From Stygiolobus caldivivus (GTDB lineage: Archaea; Thermoproteota; Thermoprotei_A; Sulfolobales; Sulfolobaceae), in assembly GCF_019704315.1 (NCBI RefSeq), contig NZ_AP024597.1, positions 434,001-498,000 of the forward strand: 64,000 nucleotides of DNA, in the 5' to 3' direction. The translations under genes were made by a program, and so were the position numbers. A model generated the notes under the pieces. It was given only the letters and a program-made list of their open reading frames with translations. It was not told the DNA's origin and did no database searches. Position 1 is the first letter of the stretch. The number at the start of each line of letters is the position of its first letter. This document shows positions 8,979 through 18,957 of the stretch, piece by piece.

Positions 8979-10295
8979 ATGAAATACACTGAAACAGCTC
9001 CTAAGCTTTTTATGAACACTGGGACTAGGTTCCCCAAGCAAATAATATGGGCTATGGGAGTTATAAAGCAGTCGTGTGCCAAGGTAAACTTAGACCTAGG
9101 TCTTCTAGACCCACAAATAGCTAAAGGGATAATTGAAGCTTCTAAAGAAGTAATGGAAGGGAAATTTGATGATAAAGTAATTGTAGACGTATTTCAAACT
9201 GGATCAGGCACTGGTCTTAATATGAACATAAACGAAATAATAGCAGAAAGGGCTACCGAACTAACGGGCAAAAACGTCCACCCTAACGACCACGTAAACT
9301 TAGGACAATCCTCTAACGACACAGTACCAACAGCTATACGTATAGCCGCAGTGAAGACGGCGTATGAAAACTTGCTCCCAGCTTACGAAAAGATTTCGAG
9401 TACACTGTCTCAGAAAGGTAAAGAATTCGACCAAATTGTCAAGTCCGGTAGGACACACTTGAGAGATGCCCTACCTGTGACTCTGGGTCAGGAGCTCACC
9501 TCATATGCTGATGCCTTTAAGCATGACCTCGAGAACTTAAAAGGGATATTAGAATATGTCAAAGAGTTACCAATAGGAGGTACTGCTGTGGGGACTGGTT
9601 TAAATGCCCATCCCGAATTTCAAGAGAGAGTAATCACCGAGATAAATAAGCTGACCTCTATGGGCTTTAAACCAGCGAATAAGTTCAGAGGGCTGAAACT
9701 ATTGACAGACCTCCTTACCCTGAGCGGGATACTAAGGACATCTGCTGTTAACCTATACAGACTAGGGCAGGACATAAGGCTGATGTTCTCTGGACCTATG
9801 ACAGGTTTTAATGAGATAGACCTCCCGAGTCAGGAAGAAATTGCAGGTAGCAGTATAATGCCGGGCAAAACTAATCCGGTCACGGTTGAAGCATCGCTTC
9901 TAATAAGCGCCCAAGTAGTCGGGTTAGACCATGCTGTACAGTTTGCCTCAATGCTTGGAGAATTCGAACTTGCTATGGGAGTACCTTTGATAGGGTATGA
10001 CGTAGTCACTGAGGAGATCCTCTTGGCTGAGGCTTTTAACAAAATTTCAGACCTAGTAGTTAAAGGGATTGTGCCTAACGTAGACAAAATGAAGAAATAC
10101 GCAGAGAGCAGCCCTTCACTGGTCACTATAATTTCTCCGATAATAGGATATGATAAAGCCTCTAAAATAGGTAAGCAATTAGCCCGAGGGATGTCCATTA
10201 GAGAAGCGCTCAGAGAACTAGGCTATAAGGATGAAGAGATAGACAAGATATTAGACTTGAATAGACTAGTCAAGCCAGGGTTCCCTGCTAAATGA
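8979..10295 (+). CDS. fumC: Fumarate hydratase, class II
   Basis: The 438-residue protein belongs to the fumarase/aspartase superfamily. [14 protein letters not shown] (near 74-87), [17 protein letters not shown] (near 155-171, catalytic His region) and the signature [12 protein letters not shown] (near 290-301) are intact. It interconverts fumarate and malate in the TCA cycle, and in autotrophic Sulfolobales during processing of succinyl-CoA from the HP/HB cycle. The [12 protein letters not shown] context and neighbours favour fumarase over aspartase. A TATA-like TATTAATTA lies about 30 nt upstream of the ATG. The stop overlaps the start of the Nudix gene by 4 nt (ATGA), implying translational coupling. 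Confidence 0.95.
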   Translation: MKYTETAPKLFMNTGTRFPKQIIWAMGVIKQSCAKVNLDLGLLDPQIAKGIIEASKEVMEGKFDDKVIVDVFQTGSGTGLNMNINEIIAERATELTGKNVHPNDHVNLGQSSNDTVPTAIRIAAVKTAYENLLPAYEKISSTLSQKGKEFDQIVKSGRTHLRDALPVTLGQELTSYADAFKHDLENLKGILEYVKELPIGGTAVGTGLNAHPEFQERVITEINKLTSMGFKPANKFRGLKLLTDLLTLSGILRTSAVNLYRLGQDIRLMFSGPMTGFNEIDLPSQEEIAGSSIMPGKTNPVTVEASLLISAQVVGLDHAVQFASMLGEFELAMGVPLIGYDVVTEEILLAEAFNKISDLVVKGIVPNVDKMKKYAESSPSLVTIISPIIGYDKASKIGKQLARGMSIREALRELGYKDEEIDKILDLNRLVKPGFPAK

Positions 10296-10744
10296 AAGAG
10301 ACCTGCTTAGGAATAGTAAGGGATGGCACTTTTTTACTCTTTATAAGAAAACTTAGGGGTTTAGGGAAAGGCTTGTTGACGTTCCCTGGCGGTAAAGTTG
10401 AAGAACAGGAGAGCCCTGAGGAGTGTGTTAAACGGGAGTTATGGGAAGAAGTCAAAATAACTGCTCTAAAGCTAGAGAAAGTAGCTGAGATCCTATTTCG
10501 TCACGGCAACGATGAAGAGAAAATGTATGTCTATGTGATAACGGACTATACTGATATACCAACTATTACTGCCGAGGCACTGCCTATGTGGCTAAAAGAG
10601 CCCATCTATGAAGAGATGTGGGCTGACGACAAGGTCTGGTTACCACGAGTACTGGCAGGACAGGCGGTCTGTTGCGAATTTAACTTCTCTCAGGACTGGT
10701 CGGAATTTCATGGGGGAGAGTGTAGGTCATGTAAACTTACATGA
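10292..10744 (+). CDS. Nudix hydrolase (MTH1-like)
   Basis: The 150-residue protein carries a Nudix box at residues 34-56: G34, E40, R48-E49-L50, E52-E53. The usual late Gly of the box is Lys55, a small deviation. The FPGGK lead-in and the [13 protein letters not shown] segment resemble MutT/MTH1-type oxidised-nucleotide hydrolases, though the substrate is not certain. The C-terminus has four cysteines (CC and CRSCK), which could bind metal or form disulfides. It is coupled to fumC by a 4-nt overlap and its 3' end overlaps the convergent small gene by 18 nt. Confidence 0.85.
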   Translation: MKETCLGIVRDGTFLLFIRKLRGLGKGLLTFPGGKVEEQESPEECVKRELWEEVKITALKLEKVAEILFRHGNDEEKMYVYVITDYTDIPTITAEALPMWLKEPIYEEMWADDKVWLPRVLAGQAVCCEFNFSQDWSEFHGGECRSCKLT

Positions 10745-10972
10745 CTTGAAAATTTTAAATACTAATCCTCTGATTTTTTCGATGCAGACTTCCTCTGAAT
10801 CTATACATTCTAAGATTTTAAACTTCCTCTGTTTGGCCTCTTCTATCACTTCTTTAGTAACTTTACTTAATACTAAGACTTCATAATTTGGGCATTCATC
10901 AATCTTTTCTGTAAAGTTTTCTCCTAAGGAGTAACAATTACCAGAGGATTCGAAGAAAACTATGATGCTCAT
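10727..10972 (-). CDS. Hypothetical 81-residue protein
   Basis: I do not recognise this family. The protein is small and soluble, with alternating beta and alpha segments, and reads like a Rossmann-like half domain (SIIVFFES at the start, YEVLVLSK in the middle, FKILECID later). It has four cysteines. The ATG overlaps the stop of the upstream esterase gene by 4 nt, so the two are translationally coupled, which supports a real gene. The 3' end overlaps the Nudix gene by 18 nt. Confidence 0.6.
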   Translation of the reverse strand: MSIIVFFESSGNCYSLGENFTEKIDECPNYEVLVLSKVTKEVIEEAKQRKFKILECIDSEEVCIEKIRGLVFKIFKSCKFT

Positions 10973-11943
10973 ATAGGGTCACCTTCATTGAAGATTTTAC
11001 TTGCCAGAGACAATGAAATGTCATATCTGAAACTAGTATTGAAATGCCCACCCTCAAACTCCTCGTATACATGGGGGATACCTAGTTTTTTCATCTTGTT
11101 ATGTAATATCCTCATACCAAAGTTTATCTTAAATTCGTCTCTTATACCTACATCAAGATAGATCATCTTTAGTTTACGTAGATTCTCGGAATATTTTTCT
11201 ACTATTCTTACCGGATCTTTTTCTATCCATTTCTTCCAAACATGTTCTAATATTTCTCCGGTTTCTATGTCAAAAGGGAGCTCAAACTTATCACCTAGGG
11301 GTGAGTAAAAGGCTGACATTGCGACCACCGTTAGCGTATTCAAGTCCTCCTTTTCTTTTTTGTTTTCTTTAGCCCAGAACCTCTGTAACCAGTCCTCAGG
11401 GCTCTTGTACTTCCTCAGTGTTTTAATTACCGATGGAAAGATCGGTATGTAGATATATTCGAAGTAAGAGTCCCCTGAGTGGTCTATAACGCCTTTAATC
11501 ATTTCAGGGTACTTCATACTTAAAATAATAGACCCGTAACCCCCAGACGACTTACCCATTATAACTATTTTTTCAGTATCGTACTTTTCTTTCAAACGTG
11601 GGATCAGTTCTTTTACTATAAAGTCCTCATATAGCCCTACTGCAGTAGAATTAATGTACTGGTTCCCTCCTAATTTAGTAAACAAATCTGGGAGGACTAT
11701 CACCATGTTAGTTATTTTGCCTTCTTTAGAGAGTCTATCAGCTTTTTCTACAATATTTTCTCCTAAAGGGTCATAGTTAAGCAGTGTCAGACCGGACGAG
11801 AGAAACCCACTCAAGTATAATACTATGACCGGTTTAGAACTTACGTTTACATCTAAGTAAACTACTTTTCTTGTGAATGGGTCTTTCAGCGGGTTATCCT
11901 TCAAAAACTCGCTTTCGATGTTCTCAACTTTCATTAAGACCAT
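10969..11943 (-). CDS. Alpha/beta hydrolase (esterase D-like)
   Basis: The 324-residue protein has the alpha/beta hydrolase nucleophile elbow G130-K-S132-S-G134, a later acid-region DVGIRDEF (about 270) and a histidine in EGGHFNTSF (about 300). The overall order matches putative esterases of PF00756 (enterochelin esterase/esterase D). Substrate unknown. ATG at 11943 is about 25 nt from a TATA-like AGTATATAAG, consistent with a leaderless transcript; a second ATG three codons on (11934) is possible. It is divergent from the antiporter with a 51-bp shared promoter region. Confidence 0.82.
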   Translation of the reverse strand: MVLMKVENIESEFLKDNPLKDPFTRKVVYLDVNVSSKPVIVLYLSGFLSSGLTLLNYDPLGENIVEKADRLSKEGKITNMVIVLPDLFTKLGGNQYINSTAVGLYEDFIVKELIPRLKEKYDTEKIVIMGKSSGGYGSIILSMKYPEMIKGVIDHSGDSYFEYIYIPIFPSVIKTLRKYKSPEDWLQRFWAKENKKEKEDLNTLTVVAMSAFYSPLGDKFELPFDIETGEILEHVWKKWIEKDPVRIVEKYSENLRKLKMIYLDVGIRDEFKINFGMRILHNKMKKLGIPHVYEEFEGGHFNTSFRYDISLSLASKIFNEGDPI

Positions 11944-11994
11944 AGTATCACATCTGTTTCTACTTATATACTTAAAAAATAGATATTACTATTC

Positions 11995-13569
11995 GTGATC
12001 CAGAGCAGTAATACAGTGCTTACCTTGACGTTAGTTATAGCCACTTTTGCTGGGCTCGTCTTAAATAGGCTTAGGATTTCACCTGTTCTCGCATATATGG
12101 TTGCTGGACTAATAGGGGAGATCTTGGGGCTAAATTATAACAGCCCGGAATTCCAATTTATCTCGTTCCTAGCCGTAAACTTGTTGTCCTTTGAAATGGG
12201 TGTTTCTGTAAACCTTATAGACCTTAAAAACTTATTCAGGAAATCTGTCTTCATAGTTATCGTAGAGTTTTTGGTCGTATTTTCTATAGTGTCTTTGGTA
12301 GGAGTACTAATAAGGCTAACGTTAATTCAAACATTATTACTTACTGTTATAGGGTTTAATACAAGCACTTCTATAGCATTTAAGCTCGGAGAAGGAAAAT
12401 TAAATGAAAAAGACTTTAAGTTAATATTATCAGTATCATCCCTTGAAGATACACTGGCCTTTATAGTATTAAGCGTAATTACATCCGGTAGCGTAAATCT
12501 CCTTAACCTTTTAATCACCTCACTTTCCTCTCTAGCACTCGGTTACCTCGTGTCTAAAGTCCTAATAAACCCTACATTGCGTTATACAAAATCTGAAGAG
12601 TCTGTTATATTATCAAGTGTGGCCTCGGTATTCTTATTTAACTTGTTAAGTTCTGTCCTCAATTTACCGTCTACACTAGCAAACTTTTTATTAGGGATAG
12701 GGACTTCTTACGCTTCGTCAGACCCAGATAAGATAATCAGAGGTATGAAGCCCCTAGTGGATTTCACACTTATTTTCTTCTTTTTTATTGCAGGCAGTTA
12801 CTTAAAGGTCTCGGGATTCATTTTCTTTTATATCTTGATTTCTGTAATACTAGTTTTGACAAAGTTTGTAGCTTTTAGTACAGCGTACTGGTTTTCAGGA
12901 GTCGACTTCCTGAGAGCGTACGGTACGGGGTTGTTCATGACCTCCCTTAGCGAGTTCGGTATAGTTATATCCCTTACCGCATTGCAGTTAGGACTTCCGG
13001 TCGCAATAGTCTATGATGTTTCAACAGTCTTAGTAGCAGTTTCGTCTACTATAGCAAGCTTACTTACTTCCAGAAATCAACTTGTATTAAGGCTAATAAG
13101 TAAAATTTACATGAGTATTAAGCTGGATAGGATAGATAATATAGTCAAGACTTTAGGGCATGTCACTTTTAGATCGCCAGAAATCATCACCACATTCCTG
13201 AAATTTTCTATCATGAGTATAACTTTGACCTTTAGCTCTATATATTTAGCCGATCTATTAGTAACTCTATCACCATATCTTTCTCTTTTATCTTTATCTT
13301 TACTAGTCCTTACGCCTTTCTTGCTGGTGCTTTTTATACTCTATTATACAAGAAAAATCGAAAATAAAGAATTCAAATTAATCTCTCAAGTCTTTATGTG
13401 GGGACTATTCCTCTTGATAATGATAGACTATAGCATCCTTTTATCACGGGTTATAATAAATTCGCCACTAGAAATAGTAATGTTATCAATGAGCATCAGC
13501 ATATTAATAGTATTACTATTTTACAGTAAAATTTATAAATTACTAGAGGAATTAGACGAATTATTCTAG
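11995..13569 (+). CDS. CPA2-family Na+(K+)/H+ antiporter
   Basis: The 524-residue integral membrane protein has about 12-13 TMs, beginning with a KefB/NapA-type segment (SPVLAYMVAGLIGEILGL near 28-45) and FEMGVSVNLIDLKNL near 65-79, typical of the sodium/hydrogen exchanger PF00999. There is no C-terminal RCK/TrkA domain; instead there are extra TMs after about 390. It likely exchanges monovalent cations for protons to maintain pH in an acidophile. The start is a GTG at 11995 located about 22 nt after a TATA-like CTTAAAAAAT. The stop overlaps the convergent DUF429 gene by 9 nt. Confidence 0.85.
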   Translation: MIQSSNTVLTLTLVIATFAGLVLNRLRISPVLAYMVAGLIGEILGLNYNSPEFQFISFLAVNLLSFEMGVSVNLIDLKNLFRKSVFIVIVEFLVVFSIVSLVGVLIRLTLIQTLLLTVIGFNTSTSIAFKLGEGKLNEKDFKLILSVSSLEDTLAFIVLSVITSGSVNLLNLLITSLSSLALGYLVSKVLINPTLRYTKSEESVILSSVASVFLFNLLSSVLNLPSTLANFLLGIGTSYASSDPDKIIRGMKPLVDFTLIFFFFIAGSYLKVSGFIFFYILISVILVLTKFVAFSTAYWFSGVDFLRAYGTGLFMTSLSEFGIVISLTALQLGLPVAIVYDVSTVLVAVSSTIASLLTSRNQLVLRLISKIYMSIKLDRIDNIVKTLGHVTFRSPEIITTFLKFSIMSITLTFSSIYLADLLVTLSPYLSLLSLSLLVLTPFLLVLFILYYTRKIENKEFKLISQVFMWGLFLLIMIDYSILLSRVIINSPLEIVMLSMSISILIVLLFYSKIYKLLEELDELF

Positions 13570-14070
13570 AAAAGTATAAACAGAGTCGGTTATCCTAATC
13601 ACCTCTATCCTCTTCTTAGGGAGTAAATATATTGCACCGTCAGAACCCTTTATCTCCATCGCTTCTCCCCTCTTATAAAACAATGAGACTAAGCTACACA
13701 CCACAGCGTCGATTAAGTCTTTTTTAACCCCGAACTTACGCCAGTCTAATCCTATATTCTTTAGAGACGAAGTCGGGTGGGTCTCAATCACAGTACCTCT
13801 TAATGTTGACGACAAGGCTAAAGCCTTATCTACCAACCCTTTCATCCAACTGGGCGGTAAAACACGGTAACCATTCCTTATCATCTGTTTATCAACATCC
13901 CTAAAGCCTTTACTATGAGATAAGGGAGAATCAATAGAGACTACTTCGGCGTCCTCACAAAGCTTAACTATACCTTCATCACCAGCTTCAAAAACTTCTA
14001 TTTTGTCACCTAATAACACTCCCACCGTAGATGGTCTCTTTACTGCTAAATCAATCCCGCAAAGTTTCAA
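13561..14070 (-). CDS. DUF429 family protein (RNase H-like fold)
   Basis: The 169-residue protein starts [18 protein letters not shown], continues with a VVSIDSPLS strand, and ends with [16 protein letters not shown], the order of conserved elements in DUF429, a predicted nuclease family with an RNase H-like fold. Candidate acidic residues are D7 in the first strand, the D of IDSPLS, and the D of DLIDAVVCS. Function in archaea is unknown. It is divergent from tpiA with 24 nt between starts, and its 3' end overlaps the antiporter gene by 9 nt. Confidence 0.78.
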   Translation of the reverse strand: MKLCGIDLAVKRPSTVGVLLGDKIEVFEAGDEGIVKLCEDAEVVSIDSPLSHSKGFRDVDKQMIRNGYRVLPPSWMKGLVDKALALSSTLRGTVIETHPTSSLKNIGLDWRKFGVKKDLIDAVVCSLVSLFYKRGEAMEIKGSDGAIYLLPKKRIEVIRITDSVYTFLE

Positions 14071-14094
14071 TACTCATTCCTCTTATTTAAAGTC

Positions 14095-14784
14095 ATGAAA
14101 CCTCCTATTATTTTAATAAACTACAAGGCATATGAAAACTCCTATGGTGAAAGAGGTTATGAAATATCTCGAAAAATAGAGAAAGTAAGCAAAGAATATG
14201 GAGTGCCAGTAATAGTTACAGTTCCTGCTACAATGATATACAAGCTGAGCAAAGAGACAGAACTAATTGTCTATGCACAGCATGTAGATGGTCTGGAGCA
14301 CGGAGCTAAAACAGGGTCTATATTACCAGAAATGGTTAAAGACGCAGGGGGTAAAGGTTCGCTGTTAAACCACAGCGAAAGGAGGATTAGGTTAGATGAG
14401 ATCCATGATGCCGTAATAAGGATGAGAAAAATAGGACTTGAAAGCGTAGTGTGTGTGGACAGATATGAACTAGTCTATTCGATGGGAATACTCAAACCCG
14501 ATGCAATACTTATTGAACCACCAGAGCTGATCGGAAGTGGAGTTGCAGTATCAAAGGCTAAGCCAGAAGTAATAACGAAAGCTGTAGACGAAATAAAGAA
14601 GGTACCGGGAGTATACCTTGTTGCAGGCGCAGGGATAACAAGCGGAGAGGATGTATATAAGGCTGTGGAACTTGGTGCTGACGGAATAGGTGTAGCAAGC
14701 GCAGTAATGAGAGCCAAAGAGCCTGAGAGAGTAGTTGCCGAGTTCATAAACCAGGCCTTAAAAGCTTTAGAGAAAAGGAGCTAA
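14095..14784 (+). CDS. tpiA: Triosephosphate isomerase
   Basis: At 229 residues this is the short archaeal TIM form. The catalytic residues are in place: N9 and K11 in LINYKAYE, H93 in LNHSERR, and E141 in [10 protein letters not shown]. It interconverts dihydroxyacetone phosphate and glyceraldehyde 3-phosphate in gluconeogenesis and lower glycolysis. The ATG lies 24 nt from the divergent DUF429 start. The last codon and stop overlap the convergent 115-residue gene by 4 nt. Confidence 0.96.
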   Translation: MKPPIILINYKAYENSYGERGYEISRKIEKVSKEYGVPVIVTVPATMIYKLSKETELIVYAQHVDGLEHGAKTGSILPEMVKDAGGKGSLLNHSERRIRLDEIHDAVIRMRKIGLESVVCVDRYELVYSMGILKPDAILIEPPELIGSGVAVSKAKPEVITKAVDEIKKVPGVYLVAGAGITSGEDVYKAVELGADGIGVASAVMRAKEPERVVAEFINQALKALEKRS

Positions 14785-15128
14785 GAAAACAAGATCTTGT
14801 ATACCTCAAATTCTACTGAATCCATACCTAGTTTATTTGAGATAATTTTCTCTAGTTCTAACCTATCTTTTACTATAGCGTAAAGAGAGAGGACGATCAA
14901 ATAAGCCGAAACTAATTTTGAGTCCCCACCTGTTTCATTACTGAAATTTCTAAACCTCACCGAATTTATTATTATTAAATTACCGTCTAACTTCGACATC
15001 TCGTCATAGGGTAAATCTGAAACTTTAATTTTTAGATTACCTACGTTAAACTTGCCCTCTTGTTCTAATATCCTCCTAACTACTCCTTCAACGCATTCAA
15101 TCTCTTTACATATCACCTTTATCACCAT
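14781..15128 (-). CDS. Hypothetical 115-residue protein
   Basis: No family recognised. The protein is soluble, with an N-terminal half of beta/alpha character and a helical C-terminal half ([26 protein letters not shown]). It lies on the same strand and 72 nt after the tungstate/molybdate permease gene, where the transporter ATPase would often be found, but it has no Walker motifs and cannot be that ATPase. A role linked to the transporter is only positional inference. It overlaps tpiA by 4 nt in a convergent arrangement. Confidence 0.6.
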   Translation of the reverse strand: MVIKVICKEIECVEGVVRRILEQEGKFNVGNLKIKVSDLPYDEMSKLDGNLIIINSVRFRNFSNETGGDSKLVSAYLIVLSLYAIVKDRLELEKIISNKLGMDSVEFEVYKILFS

Positions 15129-15200
15129 CCGTTGAACAACCCTTTCATCACTGTTTCAGGTAAGGTTGGGTTCTTCATTCTCACAGATTCTTTCCTAATT

Positions 15201-16004
15201 TCAATAATAAATATATCCTTTTCTAATTAGGACATACCGTGATATCCTAGCCGTGGCTAGGAGTATTAAGGAAAAGACGATAAGGGTCGCTGATGCCGTG
15301 ATAGAAGCGTTAAAGTAAGTCTGGTATTCGTTATAAATATAGACTGAAGCTACACAGTCACCGTTAAAGATCCATCCTTGGACGAACGGTGCAACAATAG
15401 CTATGGAACCAAATTCGCTTATTGCCCTCGCCATAGAAGTTAACCCAGAAGATACCATTCCCCCTATAGACATCGGAAAAACCATCTTAAAGAAGACACC
15501 AAGTTCTGAGTGCCCCAACCCCATTGCGTACTGCTCATAATGTAGGGGTAAACTCTCAAAGAAACTCTGCATAGAACGTATATAGATAGGTGCGGAGACT
15601 ATTATCAAGGCTAGAAATAGCCCGGTGTATGAGTAGTAAAAGTTGATTCCGTGAGAAGTAAGGAACTTGCCCACTATATTTGTAGGGCTATCAATGAAGA
15701 CTAAAGCGATCCCTACGAGAGGGTGAGGGATAGAGGCCGGTATATCTACTATACTTTCGATTAAAGGGTTTTTATAACGGGCTAGAAAATATGCTAAAGG
15801 AGTAAATACTATAACAATAACGATCACAGCAACAGCCGAAGCGAGATAGGATAGTTCGATAGAACTAATAAGTTGTTTTCCGAAGGCAACGGACTTAACG
15901 TAAAAGGGTCCGTACCCATAAATAACCAAATAAATTATGGGTATAGCAAGGAGTATAGAAAGAAAAAAGGACAATACCTTAAACAGCCGTGAAGTTGCCA
16001 CCAT
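15201..16004 (-). CDS. wtpB: Tungstate/molybdate ABC transporter permease
   Basis: The 267-residue protein has six predicted TMs and the permease EAA-type loop (YAMGLGHSELGVFFKMVFP near 157-175), followed by ARAISEFGSIAIVAPF, which is characteristic of ModB/WtpB-type oxyanion permeases. It forms the membrane channel for tungstate or molybdate with the binding protein encoded just upstream; the two genes overlap by 26 nt. The wtpC/modC ATPase is not found in this window. The symbol is assigned by similarity to WtpABC; ModB would be equally defensible. Confidence 0.82.
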   Translation of the reverse strand: MVATSRLFKVLSFFLSILLAIPIIYLVIYGYGPFYVKSVAFGKQLISSIELSYLASAVAVIVIVIVFTPLAYFLARYKNPLIESIVDIPASIPHPLVGIALVFIDSPTNIVGKFLTSHGINFYYSYTGLFLALIIVSAPIYIRSMQSFFESLPLHYEQYAMGLGHSELGVFFKMVFPMSIGGMVSSGLTSMARAISEFGSIAIVAPFVQGWIFNGDCVASVYIYNEYQTYFNASITASATLIVFSLILLATARISRYVLIRKGYIYY

Positions 16005-17178
16005 ATTTTAGTACTCCCTCATTTAATAGACTTAAGACTTGCTGGGGTACATCGGACTGGTTCTCATAGAATAATACCGGGTGAGTAATCGGAGTTACTC
16101 CAAACATCGATAGCTCATTTACATTCTGTACGACAAACTGTAGGAATTTAATCGCTAATTGCTGGTTAGGGGCGTTCTTAGGTATGGTAATGTACAAGTA
16201 TACGGGGTTACCATAGATCTTCAGGGTCTGTCCATTTACACTTATCTTATAGAAGAAGAAACTATACCAGCTAGTCTCGTTAGGGAAATACCCGAAACTC
16301 AACCATGGAGGAAGTTGTAAATACTCTAGATGCTGAGATATCGCATAAGACTTATACGAGAACACGAAGTCCAACTCTCCAGCCTTTAGAGGTGCTACGA
16401 AGTCTGCTGTCGTCGGTGCACTATGTACTACCCCGCTTACATTAGCTAAGTGGATAAAGTAGTCAAAAGAGTGGTTTGCATATAAGTACCCAGCCATTTT
16501 GAGTATCAGGTAACCATATAGCCCTTCTGGGTCACTGTTCGGGTTCGATATGCCTAAGGAGAATTTAGTGGTCAATAGCTGGAAGAAATTATACCAATAC
16601 TGAGTCTCATTGGTCTTCATTGCCATAGTGTAGTTGCCGTAAAGTTGTCCCCAGTACGGGTTCATAGTAGTGTAATTGGAATATACTAGTGACATCTGGT
16701 CTGAAATAAACGCTATCGCCCAACCGGGGTTATTAGGGCCTTCAAGTTCTACAGCTTGGATATAAGCTACCGGTACGAAATCATCCACCGGTGTCCCGTG
16801 TGCTATTTCAGCGGCTAACCCGAAAGACCCACCTGGGACTACATCGACTTGAATACCGTACTCCTTTTCGAACTGCATAGCTAAATAGTTAAATATTGCC
16901 TTGTATGCACCTGCTACATAAACGATCACAGTATTTGAGGATGGCGGAGGTATTACAGACGAGGTAGTCATAGTTGAAGTAGTTGTAACAGTTGTGGTAG
17001 AAGTAGAAATAGAAGTGGTGGTAGAAGTAGTGGTAATCGTAGTAGTCGTAGTTGAAGGGGTGGTAGAAGATGGATGATACAGCAACAAAACACCTGCAAT
17101 GGCTATTATTGCTATTACTATTATCGCTATTATTACATATGAAGATATAGCCTTAAACTTTTTTGTGTGCTTGTTCAT
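15979..17178 (-). CDS. wtpA: Tungstate/molybdate-binding lipoprotein-like SBP
   Basis: The 399-residue protein has a single N-terminal TM anchor (about 12-34), a Ser/Thr/Pro-rich linker (about 36-80) typical of Sulfolobales surface-tethered binding proteins and probably glycosylated, then a periplasmic-binding-protein type II domain (about 82-395) beginning VIVYVAGAYKAIF. The order and the partner permease match WtpA/ModA oxyanion-binding proteins. It would capture tungstate or molybdate outside the membrane. The molybdenum cofactor genes at 22.5-24.8 kb fit this supply role. Start ATG at 17178. Confidence 0.82.
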   Translation of the reverse strand: MNKHTKKFKAISSYVIIAIIVIAIIAIAGVLLLYHPSSTTPSTTTTTITTTSTTTSISTSTTTVTTTSTMTTSSVIPPPSSNTVIVYVAGAYKAIFNYLAMQFEKEYGIQVDVVPGGSFGLAAEIAHGTPVDDFVPVAYIQAVELEGPNNPGWAIAFISDQMSLVYSNYTTMNPYWGQLYGNYTMAMKTNETQYWYNFFQLLTTKFSLGISNPNSDPEGLYGYLILKMAGYLYANHSFDYFIHLANVSGVVHSAPTTADFVAPLKAGELDFVFSYKSYAISQHLEYLQLPPWLSFGYFPNETSWYSFFFYKISVNGQTLKIYGNPVYLYITIPKNAPNQQLAIKFLQFVVQNVNELSMFGVTPITHPVLFYENQSDVPQQVLSLLNEGVLKYGGNFTAV

Positions 17179-17745
17179 ATTACTTAATAGTGATATTTCT
17201 ACTTAAAAATATTACTAGGGAAAAGAAATAAATATAACCTTAGATAAATAATTAATCTTCTTTTAAATCGATTAAAAGTGGAAGATTTTAAATTAAAACT
17301 AATACTAAACAGATATAAAACTAGTTAAATATAATACTAAATTGTCAATCTAATTAAATTCCTTTATATTGCTCTAAGATTGTAAATCTATTTGGTTAGA
17401 ATTTATCGAAAAATCGTGATAATTAAGTTACCCGAATATTTGCCTCAATACTCATATCCCACTCTACGTAAATGCCTAAATAGGGCCGCTAAGGTGTCCA
17501 GTGCAAATTGAAATACTCTCTTTCGAAATAATATAATTCAACCTGTAAATAATCCAAATATCTTTTAAGCACTCTATCTAAACAAAGTTATAACCCCCTC
17601 ACTATTCGTCCTACTAGCTTGATTTACTCAGTATATCAAACCACGCTGTTGATGGAGTATAGATGTAAAATAAGAATAAGAAATTTATGTATCTTACAAG
17701 CTACGAAAAATTACTCTAGTACTGTGAGTATGAACTTTCATAGAC
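17179..17745. other. Intergenic region, 567 bp
   Basis: AT-rich spacer between wtpA and the glycerate kinase gene, both on the minus strand. It contains the wtpA promoter, the palindrome at 17254-17287, and an area of more mixed composition (17450-17640) in which I could not find an uninterrupted frame or a recognisable pseudogene, tRNA or insertion sequence. Confidence 0.55.
17254..17287. promoter_or_regulatory. Long imperfect palindrome upstream of wtpA
   Basis: AATCTTC at 17254-17260 is mirrored by GAAGATT at 17281-17287, and inside these TTTAA and TTAAA flank ATCGA, so the whole 34 bp is close to a palindrome. It lies 76-109 bp upstream of the wtpA start. Two-fold symmetry and position suggest a binding site for a dimeric regulator of oxyanion uptake; this is inference. 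Confidence 0.45.
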
Positions 17746-18957
17746 CTAACTTATTTCTAGTAAATATATGTTATTAACATTATTGCCAGTGTAACCGGTC
17801 TTTATTACACTGCCATACCTTTCTAATAACTCGTAAGAAGAATGCGTCTCTATAGCTTCCTCTATCTCCAAAGAGTTTATCCTTAGTTGGTCACTTACAT
17901 AACATCCAGCATAATCACTATTACCATCAATTCCGTCTGTAGCAAACGCATACAGTATAGCATCGGTTTTTATATATTTCAGAAAGCCTAAACAGACTTC
18001 ACCGTTCCTACCGCCTTTACCATGTTTCCCTGTTATCTTTACATCCGGTTCACCACCAAATAGTAATATCTTTTTTCCTTCCCTAAGCCTAGATAAAGTG
18101 TTTGCAATACCTGCCAACTGAATCCCGAATGAATATGCGTCTCCTCGTATCTCACTGCTCAAAACCTCTGCTTGTTGAAAGGTATTTTTCAACTTGATAA
18201 GGACACTTTCGACATCAAGGACTTTGTAGACATAACTCTTTACTTTACTTGTCTTAGGGGTCTCTTTAAGGTAAACTGAATAGGCTCCTAGACCTATTGA
18301 CCGTAAAACATTTTCTGCGTCTTCTTTTGTAGTCTGGTCTATTAAGGTTGGACCGCTACCTACCATAGTGAGGTCTCCTCCAGGTACATCACTTATCACA
18401 AAGGTAAGAATAGGAGATTTAGAATACTTCAACATCCAACCTCCTTTGATTAGAGAGAGGTGTTTTCTAATTGTGTTAATTTGATCGATACCTAGTCCTG
18501 ATGTTATTAGCTTCATATTTATCTCCTTTAGGACGTCTAATGGTATATCAGAATATTCCATTAAAGCGGACGCGCCACCGGATATTAGAAAGATTACTAG
18601 GTCATAGTCCTCTTTAGTTAGAAGTTCTACAACTTTTCTTCCAGCTTCTAAGCTCCTTTCACTTATCTCAGGATGTGTAGATATGAAGACGTCCAACGGA
18701 AATCTTTCATTGTGGCTGGCCTCAGGTGTTATTATTATCCCTTTCTTTATAGGCGTGTGCTCTAAAAAGAACTTAGCCATCTTGATTGACGATTTCCCTA
18801 CTGAGATCAGGATCGGGTTATTGTACACAAATTCAGAACTATTAACAGATATTATGTTCCCTCGAATTGTTACCTTATCTTTAAGTGCACTGTACGAATC
18901 GGAGTACTTAAGCAACTCATTTATAACCTTATCTTTTTCCCCTAATTGCATGCTCAA
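17746..18957 (-). CDS. Glycerate 2-kinase (MOFRL family)
   Basis: The 403-residue protein matches the archaeal glycerate 2-kinase family (GckA/MOFRL). Visible motifs are ISGGASALME (about 123-132), SDVPGGDLTMVGSGPT (about 189-204), the glycine-rich GKGGRNGEV region (about 315-323) and FATDGIDGNSDYAG (about 338-351). It phosphorylates glycerate to 2-phosphoglycerate in the non-phosphorylative branch of the Entner-Doudoroff pathway of Sulfolobales. The ATG at 18957 overlaps the stop of the DUF2250 gene by 4 nt; a second ATG two codons later is possible. It is the last gene of a unit led by a metal-dependent repressor, which is an unusual pairing. Confidence 0.9.
   Translation of the reverse strand: MSMQLGEKDKVINELLKYSDSYSALKDKVTIRGNIISVNSSEFVYNNPILISVGKSSIKMAKFFLEHTPIKKGIIITPEASHNERFPLDVFISTHPEISERSLEAGRKVVELLTKEDYDLVIFLISGGASALMEYSDIPLDVLKEINMKLITSGLGIDQINTIRKHLSLIKGGWMLKYSKSPILTFVISDVPGGDLTMVGSGPTLIDQTTKEDAENVLRSIGLGAYSVYLKETPKTSKVKSYVYKVLDVESVLIKLKNTFQQAEVLSSEIRGDAYSFGIQLAGIANTLSRLREGKKILLFGGEPDVKITGKHGKGGRNGEVCLGFLKYIKTDAILYAFATDGIDGNSDYAGCYVSDQLRINSLEIEEAIETHSSYELLERYGSVIKTGYTGNNVNNIYLLEIS

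Noticed and set aside
16960-17075. Simple-sequence repeat array near wtpA
   Set aside because: It encodes the Ser/Thr-rich linker of the binding protein; the repetition is explained by the coding sequence.
17179-17745. A decayed transposase in the long spacer
   Set aside because: Neither strand gives a frame or motif I can assign, and there are no terminal inverted repeats or target duplications.
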